In this document: positions 33,879 through 45,993 of the stretch, piece after piece
Numbering within the stretch: the stretch's first letter is position 1
Layout: every line of letters begins with the position of its first letter
From: Strongyloides papillosus
Lineage: Eukaryota; Nematoda; Chromadorea; Rhabditida; Strongyloididae
Direction of reading: 5' to 3'
NCBI GenBank assembly: GCA_005656395.1
Contig: SRSI01000023.1
Coordinates: forward strand, 1 to 64,000
DNA length: 64,000 nt
The notes under the pieces: model-generated
What the model was told of the DNA's origin: nothing
Database searches by the model: none
What the model saw: only the letters and a program-made list of their open reading frames with translations
Made by a program: the position numbers and the translations under genes

Positions 33879-34233
33879 GACATGACCTTGGTCGACCCTT
33901 AAAAATTTGTCGACCTTTGTGTAATTGAAAAGGGTCGACCACAAATTTTCGGGTCGATATGAATCTTCAAAAATAAAAGATCGATTTTTCAACCATTTAT
34001 ACTAGAAATTGTCGTCGTTCTAATTGAACTACTAAAGATTAAAACAACTTATTAGATTTGGAAGATAATATTAAAATTATATAATATAAATTGTTTTTTA
34101 GGAAAATTTACTTTAATCTAAATATAATTGAGTTTTTACAGGAATATATATTAAAAGTAAAATTATGTTAATGGTTTAACGGGTCGCGGTAGGTCGATTT
34201 TAAAAGTGCCTATAAACAGACTAACTTTGTGTC
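33879..34233 (+). mobile_element. Non-autonomous hAT copy 1 (355 bp)
   Basis: The left end matches the left end of the transposase-bearing element at 43379 (GACATG..., AAAATTTGTCGAC, AAAGGGTCGACC, GGGTCGATAT in the same order). The right end matches that element's right end (AACGGGTCGC, then AAAAGTG and an ACTRACYNACCT-like terminus). The middle is deleted. Exact termini and the 8-bp duplication expected for hAT could not be fixed by eye. Confidence 0.65.
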
Positions 34234-34558
34234 TATCAATTTACCAATCCGCTTATCTCAAGGTTTATACTGCTTAGTTGTGTGCATTACTAAAAGTGTA
34301 TGAATTTTTAAACCTATTATTGTTAATAAATTATAGAAAAACACTTAATACTAAAATAAAAAATATCTACAACTTTGCTTATAGTTAGCCTAAAATTACG
34401 CTTCTTGCTATACTTTAAAAAAATAGGCTATCAAATGATTATAATATTATAGAAAAGTATATTTCTTAAAAACAAGTATTTTTATTTTTGTTTTTAAAAG
34501 ATTATAAAAAATATATCACTAACATAGATCTCGACAACTTTCTTAAACTTCAAATTAA

Positions 34559-34920
34559 CCCTTTCACTGCCGGATGACGCGTATACGCGTCATAACCAAA
34601 AATGTTAATGCATTGTGGTAATTTATACTTTTGAGGAAAATTTTGGAATAATGTTGTTTTTTTTTTCATTAAATATTTATATGGAAAAAAAGAAGTAGAA
34701 AAAAAATAAATTAAAAAGTACATTTAAAAATTAAATTTAGAAATAAATTTACTAAAATTACAAGAAAAAATTTAATTTTTATCTTATTTATTTATATTTT
34801 ACTGAAGGAATATACTACCAATTTTTTTATCAACTTTGTATTCTATATAAAAGTACTTTTTCCATTTTACACACAAAAAAGTGCGTAATATAAAGGAAAA
34901 AAATTCCGGCAGCAAAAGGG
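34559..34920. mobile_element. piggyBac-like MITE (362 bp, TTAA ends)
   Basis: The ends CCCTTTCACTGCCGG and its near complement CCGGCAGCAAAAGGG are flanked by TTAA at 34555-34558 and 34921-34924. TTAA duplication and CCCTTT ends are hallmarks of the piggyBac superfamily. Subterminally at 34574-34593 there is a perfect 20-bp palindrome, ATGACGCGTATACGCGTCAT. No transposase is present. Confidence 0.78.
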
Positions 34921-35677
34921 TTAAGGAAATGATTTTTAAATATATTGTAGGAAATCAGTGACTCTATCAAATTCATATAATATCATAAAATTTTTTAATA
35001 AAAAAAATAATTATTAATATTTAATTTAGTCGCATATTTTTATAAAACATTGTACAATAAGATCATAAACTAAATTATCTACATGATGCTAACGACATTA
35101 TCGTAAACATTTTAAAGGATGTAACTTTTTTAAAACCTAATATTTTATTTATAATATTATAACACTACACTCATCTGATAGCTCAAATTATTTTTCGCAA
35201 CATATTTCATGATTAGTTATTAAATATTAATTTTATTAAAGTTATGAAATACTAAAAGTTGTTCATTTTTTATAGTGAAAATAACTTTCTATTTCTTTTA
35301 ACTATTTTTATAAAAAACTAAGAGCAAATATACAACTACAATCTTTAATTAATAATATTTTATACAATTAAATATTTGCTGATCTTCATTGTAACAAATA
35401 TGAATATTTTTAAATACTTAAACTTATTAGTTCAAAAATCGTTTAAAAATTGTTCATTTTAAAAATATTCATAACTTTACTTGCAATAAACATCTAATAA
35501 ATAATCTTTAATATTTTGTGGAAAAGAATTCAGACTACTAGATAAGTACGATATTACAAAAAGTTTTTGTGGTTAGAAAATTTTACATCAAGTTGAACAG
35601 TTAACAAATCTTAAAATTCTTAGAAAAAAACAGAGATCATATTAACGCTTTGACATTGATAGATCGTTAAATTAATG
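34921..35677. other. AT-rich DNA without visible gene
   Basis: 757 bp with no frame, repeat or RNA structure I can support. Confidence 0.5.
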
Positions 35678-36252
35678 GATCTAAGGTTAGTCTGTTTAAA
35701 GAAAGTTTAAATTCGACTATTGGTAATCCGTTAAACCACTAACGTAAGTTTACTTTTTAATATATATACCTGTAATAAAAACCTAATTTTATTATTATAT
35801 AAGAAAAATTTTTCTTTAAAATAAAACTACACTATATAATTTATAAATTATCTTTTTAAACAATAAGTTCTTTCAATTCTCAGTAGATAAATTAAAACGA
35901 CGACGATTTCTAGTATAAATGTTAAAAAAAACTGACCCTTTAATTTCTGTGAATTTGTAAACGACCAAAAATTTGTAACCGATCCGAAAATTTGTTACTG
36001 GCTCAAAAATTTGTGTCGACCCGAAAATTTGTGGCCGACCCAAAAATTTGTAACCGATCCAAAAATTTGTAACCGACCCAAAAATTTGTAACCGACCCAA
36101 AAATTTGTTACTGGCTCAAAAATTTGTGTCGACCCGAAAATTTGTTATTGACCCAAAAATTTGTGTCGACCTGAAAATTTGTGATCAATTCTTTTAAATT
36201 ATACAAAGGTTGTCATTTTTTTAAGAGCCAACCAGGGTCAGATTTTATGTCT
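35678..36252 (-). mobile_element. Non-autonomous hAT copy 2 (575 bp, inverted)
   Basis: Read on the - strand, its left end (from 36252) aligns with the left ends at 33879 and 43379, and its right end (down to about 35678) aligns with the right end of the 33879 copy, including TTAGTCTGTTT and CCGTTAAACCA. It differs by carrying a large expansion of the subterminal motif, described separately. Confidence 0.65.
35963..36182. repeat. Minisatellite of hAT subterminal motif, 12 copies
   Basis: Twelve units of 17-19 bp on the pattern GACCCAAAAATTTGTAACC, with a longer two-to-three-unit block repeated (around GTTACTGGCTC). The core AAAATTTGT plus GTCGACC is the same motif found once or twice in the subterminal region of the related elements at 33879 and 43379. 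Confidence 0.85.
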
Positions 36253-39200
36253 ATAAAAGCTCAAAGTTATATTATAAATTAACATTTTTCCATTTATCTT
36301 TAAATATGTTGTCGAGGAAACTTTATGCATTTAGATAAGTACAAGACAATAAAAATATGTTGCTATTAAAGAAGTTATATTTTATAAATTTTACGATGAC
36401 TTCATTGACTCTTATTGTAACTAAAATTTTTTTGTTTTTTAAATATGTAAAATTATTTGTTGAATAATTTTTACATTCAGCACATAAATCAAGAACATTG
36501 CAATTTTTATGTCTAATTTTCAATATTTAACTATATTGACTTTAAAAATCTTTGAATATTTCCATAATATTTATTATGAATAAAATAAAAATATTTATTC
36601 ACTTTGTCAATTTTAGAAATTCTGCTGTTCTTTTATTAAAATTAAAACCATTATCTGACAATTTTTTATATTTCTTTTACTATTATTATAATTTGGAGTA
36701 GAAATATCTATTTTTTAAACATTTTTTAAGTGAAGTTTATATGTTTTCACTCCTTTTTTGGTAAAAAATTTATTTACTTGCATTATTTAAATTATCTTGT
36801 ATTTAAATAAATTCTGGTTTATTGGTTTAGTTTATACATAAATTCGCTATGGTTTATGAAAACTCTATTTGCCAAAGCTGTGTTTAAAAATATTAATTAA
36901 ACAAAAAATATAAAAATATTGCAAAATTTTTATAGTATTTTATTATAAAGTAGAGATTAATATCAAATATTTTTTATGGCTATGCACACTTTAATATTTA
37001 TATTTGTGATCATTCTGCAATGTTTATTTTATATGTTTTTAAAGATCAAATTCTTTAAACATTATACAGAGATTATATGTTTTAATGCCTTAGTTTTCAT
37101 AAATCATTAGATTTATCATTTTCGATTGCTATTATGATGAAATTTTTTACATAACTTTAAAAAAATGGATATTTTATTCTATGACAAAAAAAGTTATTTT
37201 ATGTATAATGATACAATTTAGTGATTATTAAATATCATTCGATTGATTATTGCAACATTACTTTTATAATATAAAGGTTATAAAATAATAGTTACAATTT
37301 TTTACTCTTATTCCAAAAATAAATTTAAGTGTATGTATAAAAGTATATTAATATAGCAAATCCATATGTGTTTGATTTAATTTTATATCTTCATACGTTT
37401 TTACGGTAAAAGATTCACTATGCTTAATTATTTTTGAAATTTGTTATACTTAATAGTTTGTGTTAAAATTTAATACTAAATTTTTTTAATCAGAATATTT
37501 AATAAATTTTAACTTTCTCAAGTAACATTTAATTTTCAGAAAAATTAGTAAAAAATTGAGATGACAAATTTATGTCATAAAGAAAAATTGTCGTAATTTT
37601 TTGAAAATGAATTTTTAAGACTAAAGAAGTCAATTAAAGTAATCTTTAATATATAAATCATGCATATTCTACAAATTCGCATCTGACTCTAATATGTTGT
37701 GACAAAATAGCTTTTTAAATATTTTGCTTAATCTTTTTAATAAGAAAAAATTCTGTTTACAATGCAAAAATACCATATTATAAGTATTTTTAAAAATACT
37801 TATTATATCATTTAATATCTAGAAATAATTTTTTATTTGAATTTAAGATTTAAAACACTACTTTGAAAAACAAATAATTTTTTAAATTTAAAACCTCAAA
37901 CAGTATTAATTTAATCAGTAAGCTATCATTAAATAAGATTAAGCATTAACTAAGCTAAAATTTATGTAATCCTTTTTTTTACTTCATGCGATGAGAAAAT
38001 TAAATATAATCGATTCTTTAATTTTAAAATTTATTAATGATTATTGAAAATAACTATTAATATTTTTTTTAATTATAGATATTTTCAAGTAGGTCGTCTA
38101 CTATAGTGTTTTTAATAAAGAAATTCTAAATAAAATTTTATTTTGATATTGGAATTAATTTTCTTTTATCCAAATCCATCTCCAATAAATATTTCGTCAT
38201 AGATTTTTTACTAATCTTTAAATCTTTACAAAAATATGAAATTTAAAAATAAACCATTATAGTTAATTTAAAAGTTTGATTCATATAAAGTGTTTACAAA
38301 GAATAAAAATTTATAAAATCAAATTATTTTTATTTTAATATAACATATAGTTATTTCTCTTCAATTATTTCTGTTACATACATTATAAGATTTAACTCTG
38401 CGATAGATTATATGTTATAATAATTTCTTTTTTCAAACAATAACTCCAAACACTGAGTATATAAAGTTTAAATAAATATGGAATTTATATGTGTTGATTT
38501 AAAAATGTTTTTTAAAAGGGCACAGCTATTAAAGATTATTTTTTAAAAGCGCCTTGAATAAAAAAACAAAAAAATGTTGATTTTTTTATATTTAAAAAAC
38601 AAATTATGTTTTTTAAAGTAATTTAATTAATTTTTTAAAATTCTAATAGTATCTATAGATTTTTATCTATGGAAAAAGTTTCAACTCTGAAGAATCGATT
38701 TACAAAAATATTAATGTTTAATTTTTCAAATCATATATATATCCTTAGTAGTTAGAAAGATAAAATCTGTTTATAAAACACTATATTATTTTAAAAAATG
38801 CTTATAACTTTTTGATTTTTAAATTCATTTTTTTAACATTTTTTCTGTTCAAAATAAAATTGATTAGAATTTTGTTATTATTATTTTTTGTTAAAAATTT
38901 TTCTCAAAAATAAGGTTTATTTTATGATTGTGTCATAAATACAATTTATAGCAGCTCACCGAAGCCGCGGGGAATTACTTCCTGAGCTTTTAGCGGATAC
39001 TAGCGAATCATAGAATTTTTATTTTTTCATGCGCTAATACCCTTAAATTTTATTGAAAAATATGATATAATTATATTTAAGTATTTTTTTAATAAAAATA
39101 TAATGGAAACAAAAAAATATAGTGATAGTAAAAAAGTATGATCGTGAAAATACAATTATTAATTTCTATCCTTATAGTTGGAGATCGTTAACACCGGAAT

Positions 39201-40068
39201 TTTTATCTACTTTCTATTAAACAATTGTTATCGGAAGTTATTGTTGCTGTTTTCATAATTTCAGACAACAGTGTTCTCTTAGTTAGTTATTTTTTAAAAA
39301 AATAAGAAATTTAACGCTAGAAATATTTAAACTTTTAGATAGTTTAAATAAGTAAAAATTTTATTTTAATTGTGACGGGTATATAAAAAAGCTCATAGTA
39401 TGTAATCATAATAATATGCAAATTTACGTAAATATATATTTAAGAGAGAACTTTATTTACGATTATATTTAAATTTCACTAAATAAAAAAATCACGTGTA
39501 TCTTCCTCATTATATAACTTTCGAATTTCTAGTAATTTTCAAAAAGATGACAATTGAAACTGCAGATATCGAAACGGCGGCATACAGCGTGTTGATTGTA
39601 TAATTGAAATTATTTCACCATAAATATAAATTAAGTTTTTATGACAACTAAAAATAGTAATTCTAGGAATTTATTTACGTTTTTTATAATTTAAAAAAAA
39701 AATCTTGGCGTCTACTACTTTGTTATTTACTAATAAATTTTATAATATTTCAATAAAACTAAGAAAATCTACTGAAGTGTAATAATTTTATATACAAAGT
39801 TTTACCTTTTTATCAGAAACATTTCTTATTGTAAAGAATGTAAAGAGTAATAACAAACTAATAGATTCTTTATATATGCATTCATGTTGTATTAACCAAG
39901 TTAATAGATATTTGAAAAATAAAAAGTAATAAGGAAATATTTAAGAAACAAGTTATTACATCTTAAAAATAATTTACGCTATTTAGAAATTCTGTTTAAT
40001 TCTATTATATCACTAGTAAAATAAATTTATTAAGTAGTGTTACCTACAAAATGTACATGAAGTATGTA
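36253..40068. other. AT-rich DNA without visible gene
   Basis: 3.8 kb with no open frame above background. Two GC-richer patches stand out, 38950-39015 and 39545-39600, neither assigned. Confidence 0.45.
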
Positions 40069-40183
40069 TAATATTGGGTAAAGGTACACTGGCTGTATTG
40101 GGTTAATATGTATTTACCTATAATACGAAGGGAGCAAATACATATTAGTCCAATAAGACCAATGTACCTTTGTTCTAATATTA
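40069..40183. mobile_element. Short foldback element (115 bp)
   Basis: Arms of about 50 bp (TAATATT..., AAAGGTACA.TGG, TATTGG..TAATATGTATTT) are inverted around a short centre. MITE-like hairpin without coding capacity. Flanking duplication unclear. Confidence 0.55.
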
Positions 40184-41587
40184 GATTCAAAATTGCTATA
40201 TAATATTTATATTTGAGTTATAATAATATATATTTTGTATTTGAGTACATGTAAATATACATACACAGTTCCACATTCAAAACTAAGAATTTATTCATTT
40301 AAATCTAGAAATAAAATAAGAAACAGTAAACTTGTAATTTATCATCACATTTTTTTTATCATTTTTTAGATTATATAATTAATTACAAAATATATAATTT
40401 ATCTAATTCATGATGTAATATCACACTCAACTTTTACGTCCAGATTTGACATAAATTTTTTTTTCAAAAAGACGGCTTTTTGTATATAATTTTAGGAAAC
40501 AAAATTTTATGTGATAATTAAGTAGACGAAGTTTTTATTGTTTAATTAAAAGATATAAATTGTGCAATAAATATATCTGATATTTTTACAAATTCATCTT
40601 AAATTATATTAGACAATTTTACTTATATTATTTTTACGACATTGTACTTATCTAAAAACACAAGTTTTTCGTTGATATATTAGAAAATTATTTTTGAAAA
40701 TAAACACATAAAAGTTATTAATTGTTTTTGCATAAATTCATTTTTTAGTAAATTTCTGGAAATCGTAGGCTTAATTTTTTTTAATGCGTTAAATTGAATA
40801 AAAACATTCAATCTAACCTTGGTAAATTAATAAAAAATATTAATTTAATATTTTTTTTATTTTATTTTTTATGTAATGAAATAATGCATATTGATTTTTG
40901 TTTTATAATTTTTACTAAAAATAATTTATAAAACAATTTTGAAATATTGCATCTAAAAAAATGCATCATCAACTGAGAATGTAATATAACAATAATAATA
41001 AAGTTTAAAAAGTCATTAGCATTTAAATAATTAAAGCAATTTATCGATTGAAGTTCATTTTTGAATAAATAACAATTTATTTCATATTTTTTTGAATATT
41101 TTGTATGAATTCCATAAGTAATTTAATTAGTAGCTATCTTAGTGAGATCTTGTATAATGGGAATGGATATTGTCACCTCATCTGATTTTTAGGTAATATG
41201 TCTTACAGCGAATATTTAAAGATAAGTTTTTAAAACATTAGTCCGAAAATAGAATCTTCATTGAATTTCTATTGTTTTAACGTTTTTTTGCTTAGAGTCT
41301 GATATAGTAGACGGATTTTGTTGATATTCCTTTAGATTCACTTTATGATGCACTGCAATTAACTGCGATCCCTACTCTTTTAAATTAAAAAAAACGTTTT
41401 ATAAAATAATTTGATTAATCATTAAATAAGATTTTTATTATAACATGTTTTTTTTAAAAAAAATGTGTCTACTATTTCATAACAAATCTCTTTTAGCCAT
41501 TTGTTTATAAAAAACAATTAGAACAGAGTTTTTTCAAGGGGTAAAACTACCCAAAGAAAATAAAAACAAAATAAATGCGGTAAACTA
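40184..41587. other. AT-rich DNA without visible gene
   Basis: 1.4 kb with no supported coding, RNA or repeat feature. Confidence 0.5.
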
Positions 41588-41589
41588 TA

Positions 41590-42488
41590 CAGGGTGGGCC
41601 AAGAGTCACGACACAGTTGAAATAAAACACTTTATAACTTTTTTGTAGGCGACATATTTTCATGGTATTATACGCATTTTGTAGAGAATTTGTTAGAGAA
41701 TAATATATTACAAGACCGTTCTCAAGAATGAACTTAAAAAAAAGTTTTTTAATTTCTTAATATTTTACATTTAAAAAAATATTTCTTAATTTTTTTAAAT
41801 TTAAACTTATTTTTAAGTTTAAAACACATGAATAAAATTCGTAATAAGTCAATATTTCACACAATTATGTATGAAAAATGATATCTTTTAAATGATCACC
41901 ATTTAATTTTTTGCACAAGCTTGTTCATTATAAAACATTAATTATTACTCTTATTAAATTGTTTTATTTAACTCTTTGAAATGATTTACAACACTTAATA
42001 ATGCATGTCTTGACAAAGCTTGGGTCACATTGTAATAGGTTTTTAATAATTTTTGCGTTGTAACAATTGAACATTTGTTGGTTTAGTAATCACGAACTAT
42101 TTTTGTCTGTTCTTCAGTAGAATACTTTCTTATTGAGGTTACAACAGTGGGAAATATTAAAAATATATGAAAAAAAGTAATATCGTAAAAACAAAACATT
42201 TTATGAAGAAAAATGTTTTTAACAACCATTTTAAGCATCTAGCATTTATTTTTTAATCAATTGAAATATTATAAGATGTACTTTATAAACAAAAATACAA
42301 ACATTTTTATTTAATTTAATACAACTTTTCGTAAAGATCATTCTTGAGAACGATCTTGTGATATATTATTTTATAAATCATCCTCTACAAAATGCGTATA
42401 ATATCATTTAAATATGTCAACTACAAAAACAGTTATAACATTTATAATGTGTTCCATCCAACTGTGACATGACTTTTGGCCCACCCTG
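41590..42488 (-). mobile_element. Decayed Tc1/mariner-type element (899 bp)
   Basis: Long terminal inverted repeats of about 160 bp begin CAGGGTGGGCCAA and continue with matching landmarks (TATTATACGCATTTTGTAGAG, CGTTCTCAAGAATGA) on both sides. TA flanks both ends (41588-41589, 42489-42490). TA duplication and CAGGGTGG ends fit the IS630-Tc1-mariner superfamily. The remnant of a transposase DNA-binding domain lies inside on the - strand. Confidence 0.8.
41959..42132 (-). pseudogene. Transposase HTH domain remnant
   Basis: On the - strand one frame, with a single internal stop, reads YSTEEQTKIVRDY... and ends ...VVNHFKELNKTI before a stop. This resembles the helix-turn-helix domain (DUF4817-like) at the N-terminus of many insect and nematode transposable-element proteins (typical 'EE..IV..Y', 'F...GSV' layout). 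The catalytic DDE domain is missing. Confidence 0.5.
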
Positions 42489-42639
42489 TATAAATCTATC
42501 ATCAAATTGTTTTTTTAAAAATTATACAGAGTTGCTGATCTAAGACTCTTCAGATAATACCATTGATAAATTTGATCATTCTTTAAAAAAAACGTGGCAT
42601 TACAATCATTTTGTAGTCAATATACAATGCATAAATATT

Positions 42640-42820
42640 GGGAACACGTGAACTCACCACTGGTTTTTATGGCACATGACAATAAGTTGTAATGGCTATT
42701 TTGCTTTTTCCGGCACCTTTTTTAACACTATAATGCATGATATTTCGGAATTAAGTTACTTTGTATTATATATAATAGTGTATAAAAAAGCAAAATAGCA
42801 GTGGTGAGTTCACGTCTCCC
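42640..42820. mobile_element. 181-bp MITE with 9-bp duplication
   Basis: Terminal inverted repeats GGGAACACGTGAACTCACCACTG and GGGAGACGTGAACTCACCACTG (right end complemented), flanked by ATAAATATT (42631-42639) and TTAAATATT (42821-42829), a probable 9-bp target duplication with one difference. GGG-type ends and 9-bp duplication suggest a Mutator-like origin. Confidence 0.65.
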
Positions 42821-42829
42821 TTAAATATT

Positions 42830-43378
42830 TTTTACTATAGTTCTCAAAAAGAAATCTGCGTTCTAAACGGAGTTATGAATTATAAAAGTTTTAGCACATT
42901 TTTAACTTCAAATTAATGTAATTTTTCGTTAAAGAAAAGTGATATTAGGTTTGTTACTGATTATGAAAAACACTTTTTTTTGCCTATTTCTAAAAATTAT
43001 CATAAACATTATAATCCAAAAGCTATGTTTTAAAAAAGAAAAAAAGCCATAAATTTTGTCTAAACTTGATATTTCTTAAGAATTAAAACTTAGTGAGGTA
43101 ATTTTTAAAATCCGCTATAAATATTTCAGTAAGTTTTTTTCTATCGAATAAGTTTAGTTCCTTTAATTACAATTAAGTTTTAAGAAAGTTATGATTAGTC
43201 AAATACTAACTATTTCTCACATTACTTCTTTAAGTTAAAGAAAGTAAACAATTTTTAAGTTTTTTGATATCAATATTGTTTTTCCAGCAAAAGTATTTAC
43301 ATTATCATCCTACATTCAATTTTTATTTGTTTGTATTTCAAATATGAGGTTATAAAAATAAGTATAAAAATTCGATTT
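42830..43378. other. AT-rich DNA without visible gene
   Basis: 550 bp with no supported feature. Confidence 0.5.
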
Positions 43379-45968
43379 GACATGGGATCTGATTCTGATG
43401 GACCCCTGAAAATTTGTCGACTTTTGTACAATCTTAAAGGGTCGACCGCAATTTTTTGGGTCGATATAAATTTACAAAAATTTAAGGGTCGATTATTTAC
43501 TATTTATTAATATTAACGTGAGTTTTATACTAAAAAAAACATTATATAATAGTAGTGAGAATAATGTAATAATAATAGTGTTAAGACAAATTTTGATGAC
43601 ATAAATCCATGACGTTTATATTACATATAATTAGTATTTAAAATTATATAAATGATATTTGTGAATGCTAGTAATTTTATTTTTTTTAAGGTAACTTTTA
43701 TATTAACGTTTTAAATTTTTAAACACTGCTTCCATAGCAAAGTTTTATGATAAAAAAGAGAGTCTCTTTTTTTAATTTATTTCTAAACTTTTATAAATCT
43801 TTATAAAATTATAGAACTGTAGAAAAAATACCAGCGTACATTTAACCAAAAAAATTTACCTACATTTATCACAAACATGAGAAAGCCTGAAGTTTTAAAG
43901 TTGACTAAAGATAATAAATGTACTGTATGTGGAATACAATTTTCAACTTCAAATACGAATATCTATAAACATTGTATGAGACACGCAAGTTTAAGAAAAA
44001 TTATGAAAAAAGGTTTGGATCGATTAACGTATGAAAATGCAAGAATTTCTGCTAGGTGTTGTTCAAGTGAAGAATCTAGTCATGAAGAAGAAATTTTACC
44101 TAAGATTAATGGTACTTCTAGGGCGAATTTAAGTAAAAAAAGAAAACTAAATGATAATGTTAATTCATTTTCAATTGTTGAATTGGAATCAAAAAAAAGA
44201 AACGAGACTTTCAGAAAATATCTTTTAAAATATATTATTGGAGCTGGTTTACCGTTTTCAATTGTTGAAAATAAACAATTCATGGATTTGGTAAATTTTT
44301 TGTCTAATGGATCTATAGACTCGTTGCCCAGTAGAAAAACTGTAGTTAAAAGTATTGACGAGATGTACAATTACTACTTGAATGAATTAAAGCAAAAAAT
44401 TATGGGAAAATTTGTATCATTAACAACAGATGAATGGAGTAATCATGAATTTAAAGTTACTATGATTACATTATCATATATAAATGAGAATGATGAAATT
44501 GAAAATAAAATTTACTCTGTTAATGAAGTTTCAACGTCCACAAAAGATAAAGATTTGGCAGAACATTTGGTTAGCAGTTTAAATAAAATAAATTTATCTA
44601 TAGATAAAGTTGTTGCAATAACAGCAGATGGCGCTTCAAATATGCGTTTACTTTGTAAGCAATTAGAATGTTTTAATATACTCTCTTTAAGTCACATGTT
44701 AAATTTAATTATAAAAACAAGTGTAGAAAAACAACAAACGTTAAAAGAGTTGACTAATCGTATAATAAATTTCGTAATTAAATGTAAAAAACCAAAGAAA
44801 GTTCGTATTTTAAAATTAAAAAGAAAGTTGAAAATGGATTGTAAAACACGTTGGAATTCACTAGCTGAAATGCTTCGATTATTAGTTAGATATGAAAATG
44901 ACTTCAAAGAGTTTACAACAACAGAATTTACTTTAATTAAAGCTATCTTAGAGATCTTTCAATCTTTTGAAAAATATACACTAATATCAAATACTTCAAA
45001 TATTTGTGACTATATACCTCTATTATTTAAGCTACGTGATGAAATAAAATCGACCAATGCAAACTTCGCTAACTTATTATCAAACAATGAAAATAACAAT
45101 ATTAATTATATTGTCAAAGGATCAGAAGATGAGAAAGAGTCGGAAGATTTCTCAAGTGAAATAGAGGATTCTTCGGACATTGATGAAAGTTATTTTAACA
45201 ATGACTATGAAGATGTACCAGACGAATGTGATCAAGAAATTGTAACAGAAATTGATGAGATAAAAGATATAAGCATATCTTCTTTAACTACAATATACGA
45301 ACTATTAAAAAAAGATGTTCTAGAAAAAATTGATATAAGAATTAATCAGTCTATGAAAAATGAACTTCTTTTAAAAGCATTATATCTTAACCCTAATGAA
45401 TGTTATCGTAAAAAGTATTTCGACATAAAGAAATGGGAAGAGTTGTCAATAATGGTTTGTAATTCAAATAATAAAGAAAACCAATACACAATAACATCTC
45501 CAAATGCTTTTAATAGCGATAGATTCATTCCAACAACTTTGCAAAATGCTTCTTTCAGTGAAAATAATAACTATCTTTGCCATATTAGAAATATTAGTTC
45601 TGAAGTTAATATTGACCATTTTTGGAATTCAGTAAAAGTATCAACACCTCATTTACATAGTCTTTATCAGAAATTTAGAATAATAAAGTCAACAAGCATC
45701 AAATCTGAGAGTGCTTTTTCAATACTTTCATATATTAGAAATTGTCGTCATTCCAATTTAACAACTAGAGATTTAAATAACTTATTGGTTTTGAGAGATA
45801 ATTTAAATTATATTGTGTAATATTGTTTTTTTACAAAAAATTTGTTTTAATCAAAATAAAATCAATTTTTTTATAGGGGTTAATATTAAAAGGTAAAATT
45901 ATGTTTGTGAACGGGTCGCCATGGGGTCCATTTAAAAAGTGACTCTAAACTGACCGACCTCGGGTCAA
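43379..45968 (+). mobile_element. Probable autonomous hAT transposon
   Basis: About 2.6 kb, with an uninterrupted hAT transposase gene between ends shared with two deleted copies at 33879 and 35678. The left subterminal region has repeated GGGTCGACC / AAAATTTGTCGAC motifs. The right region has AACGGGTCGCC and a CTGACCGACCTCGGGTC end. TTGAC occurs at both termini. Because the ends are imperfect, the exact boundaries and 8-bp duplication are unresolved. Confidence 0.7.
43877..45820 (+). CDS. hAT-family transposase
   Basis: 647 aa, full-length for the superfamily, with no stop or shift. An N-terminal BED-like zinc finger (C15, C18, H32, H36) binds DNA. A catalytic Asp occurs in TTDEWS (about residue 183) and another in ITADGASNM (about 248). 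A LSHMLNLI line follows, where a Cys-x2-His is usual, so the Cys is replaced while the His remains. An acidic, Asp/Glu/Ser-rich insert lies at about 415-470. The C-terminus has the dimerisation region with DHFWNS and the SESAFS line carrying the expected catalytic Glu, then RNLT.RDLNNLLVLR-like helices. Start chosen at the first ATG just before the zinc finger. It presumably mobilises its own element and the two nearby deleted relatives. Confidence 0.88.
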   Translation: MRKPEVLKLTKDNKCTVCGIQFSTSNTNIYKHCMRHASLRKIMKKGLDRLTYENARISARCCSSEESSHEEEILPKINGTSRANLSKKRKLNDNVNSFSIVELESKKRNETFRKYLLKYIIGAGLPFSIVENKQFMDLVNFLSNGSIDSLPSRKTVVKSIDEMYNYYLNELKQKIMGKFVSLTTDEWSNHEFKVTMITLSYINENDEIENKIYSVNEVSTSTKDKDLAEHLVSSLNKINLSIDKVVAITADGASNMRLLCKQLECFNILSLSHMLNLIIKTSVEKQQTLKELTNRIINFVIKCKKPKKVRILKLKRKLKMDCKTRWNSLAEMLRLLVRYENDFKEFTTTEFTLIKAILEIFQSFEKYTLISNTSNICDYIPLLFKLRDEIKSTNANFANLLSNNENNNINYIVKGSEDEKESEDFSSEIEDSSDIDESYFNNDYEDVPDECDQEIVTEIDEIKDISISSLTTIYELLKKDVLEKIDIRINQSMKNELLLKALYLNPNECYRKKYFDIKKWEELSIMVCNSNNKENQYTITSPNAFNSDRFIPTTLQNASFSENNNYLCHIRNISSEVNIDHFWNSVKVSTPHLHSLYQKFRIIKSTSIKSESAFSILSYIRNCRHSNLTTRDLNNLLVLRDNLNYIV

Positions 45969-45993
45969 ATAATTTATCAATCTGAACATGTAT

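Noticed and set aside
35873..36100. 75-codon minus-strand frame
   Set aside because: It is a translation of the minisatellite; its repeated residues simply mirror the 18-bp repeat.
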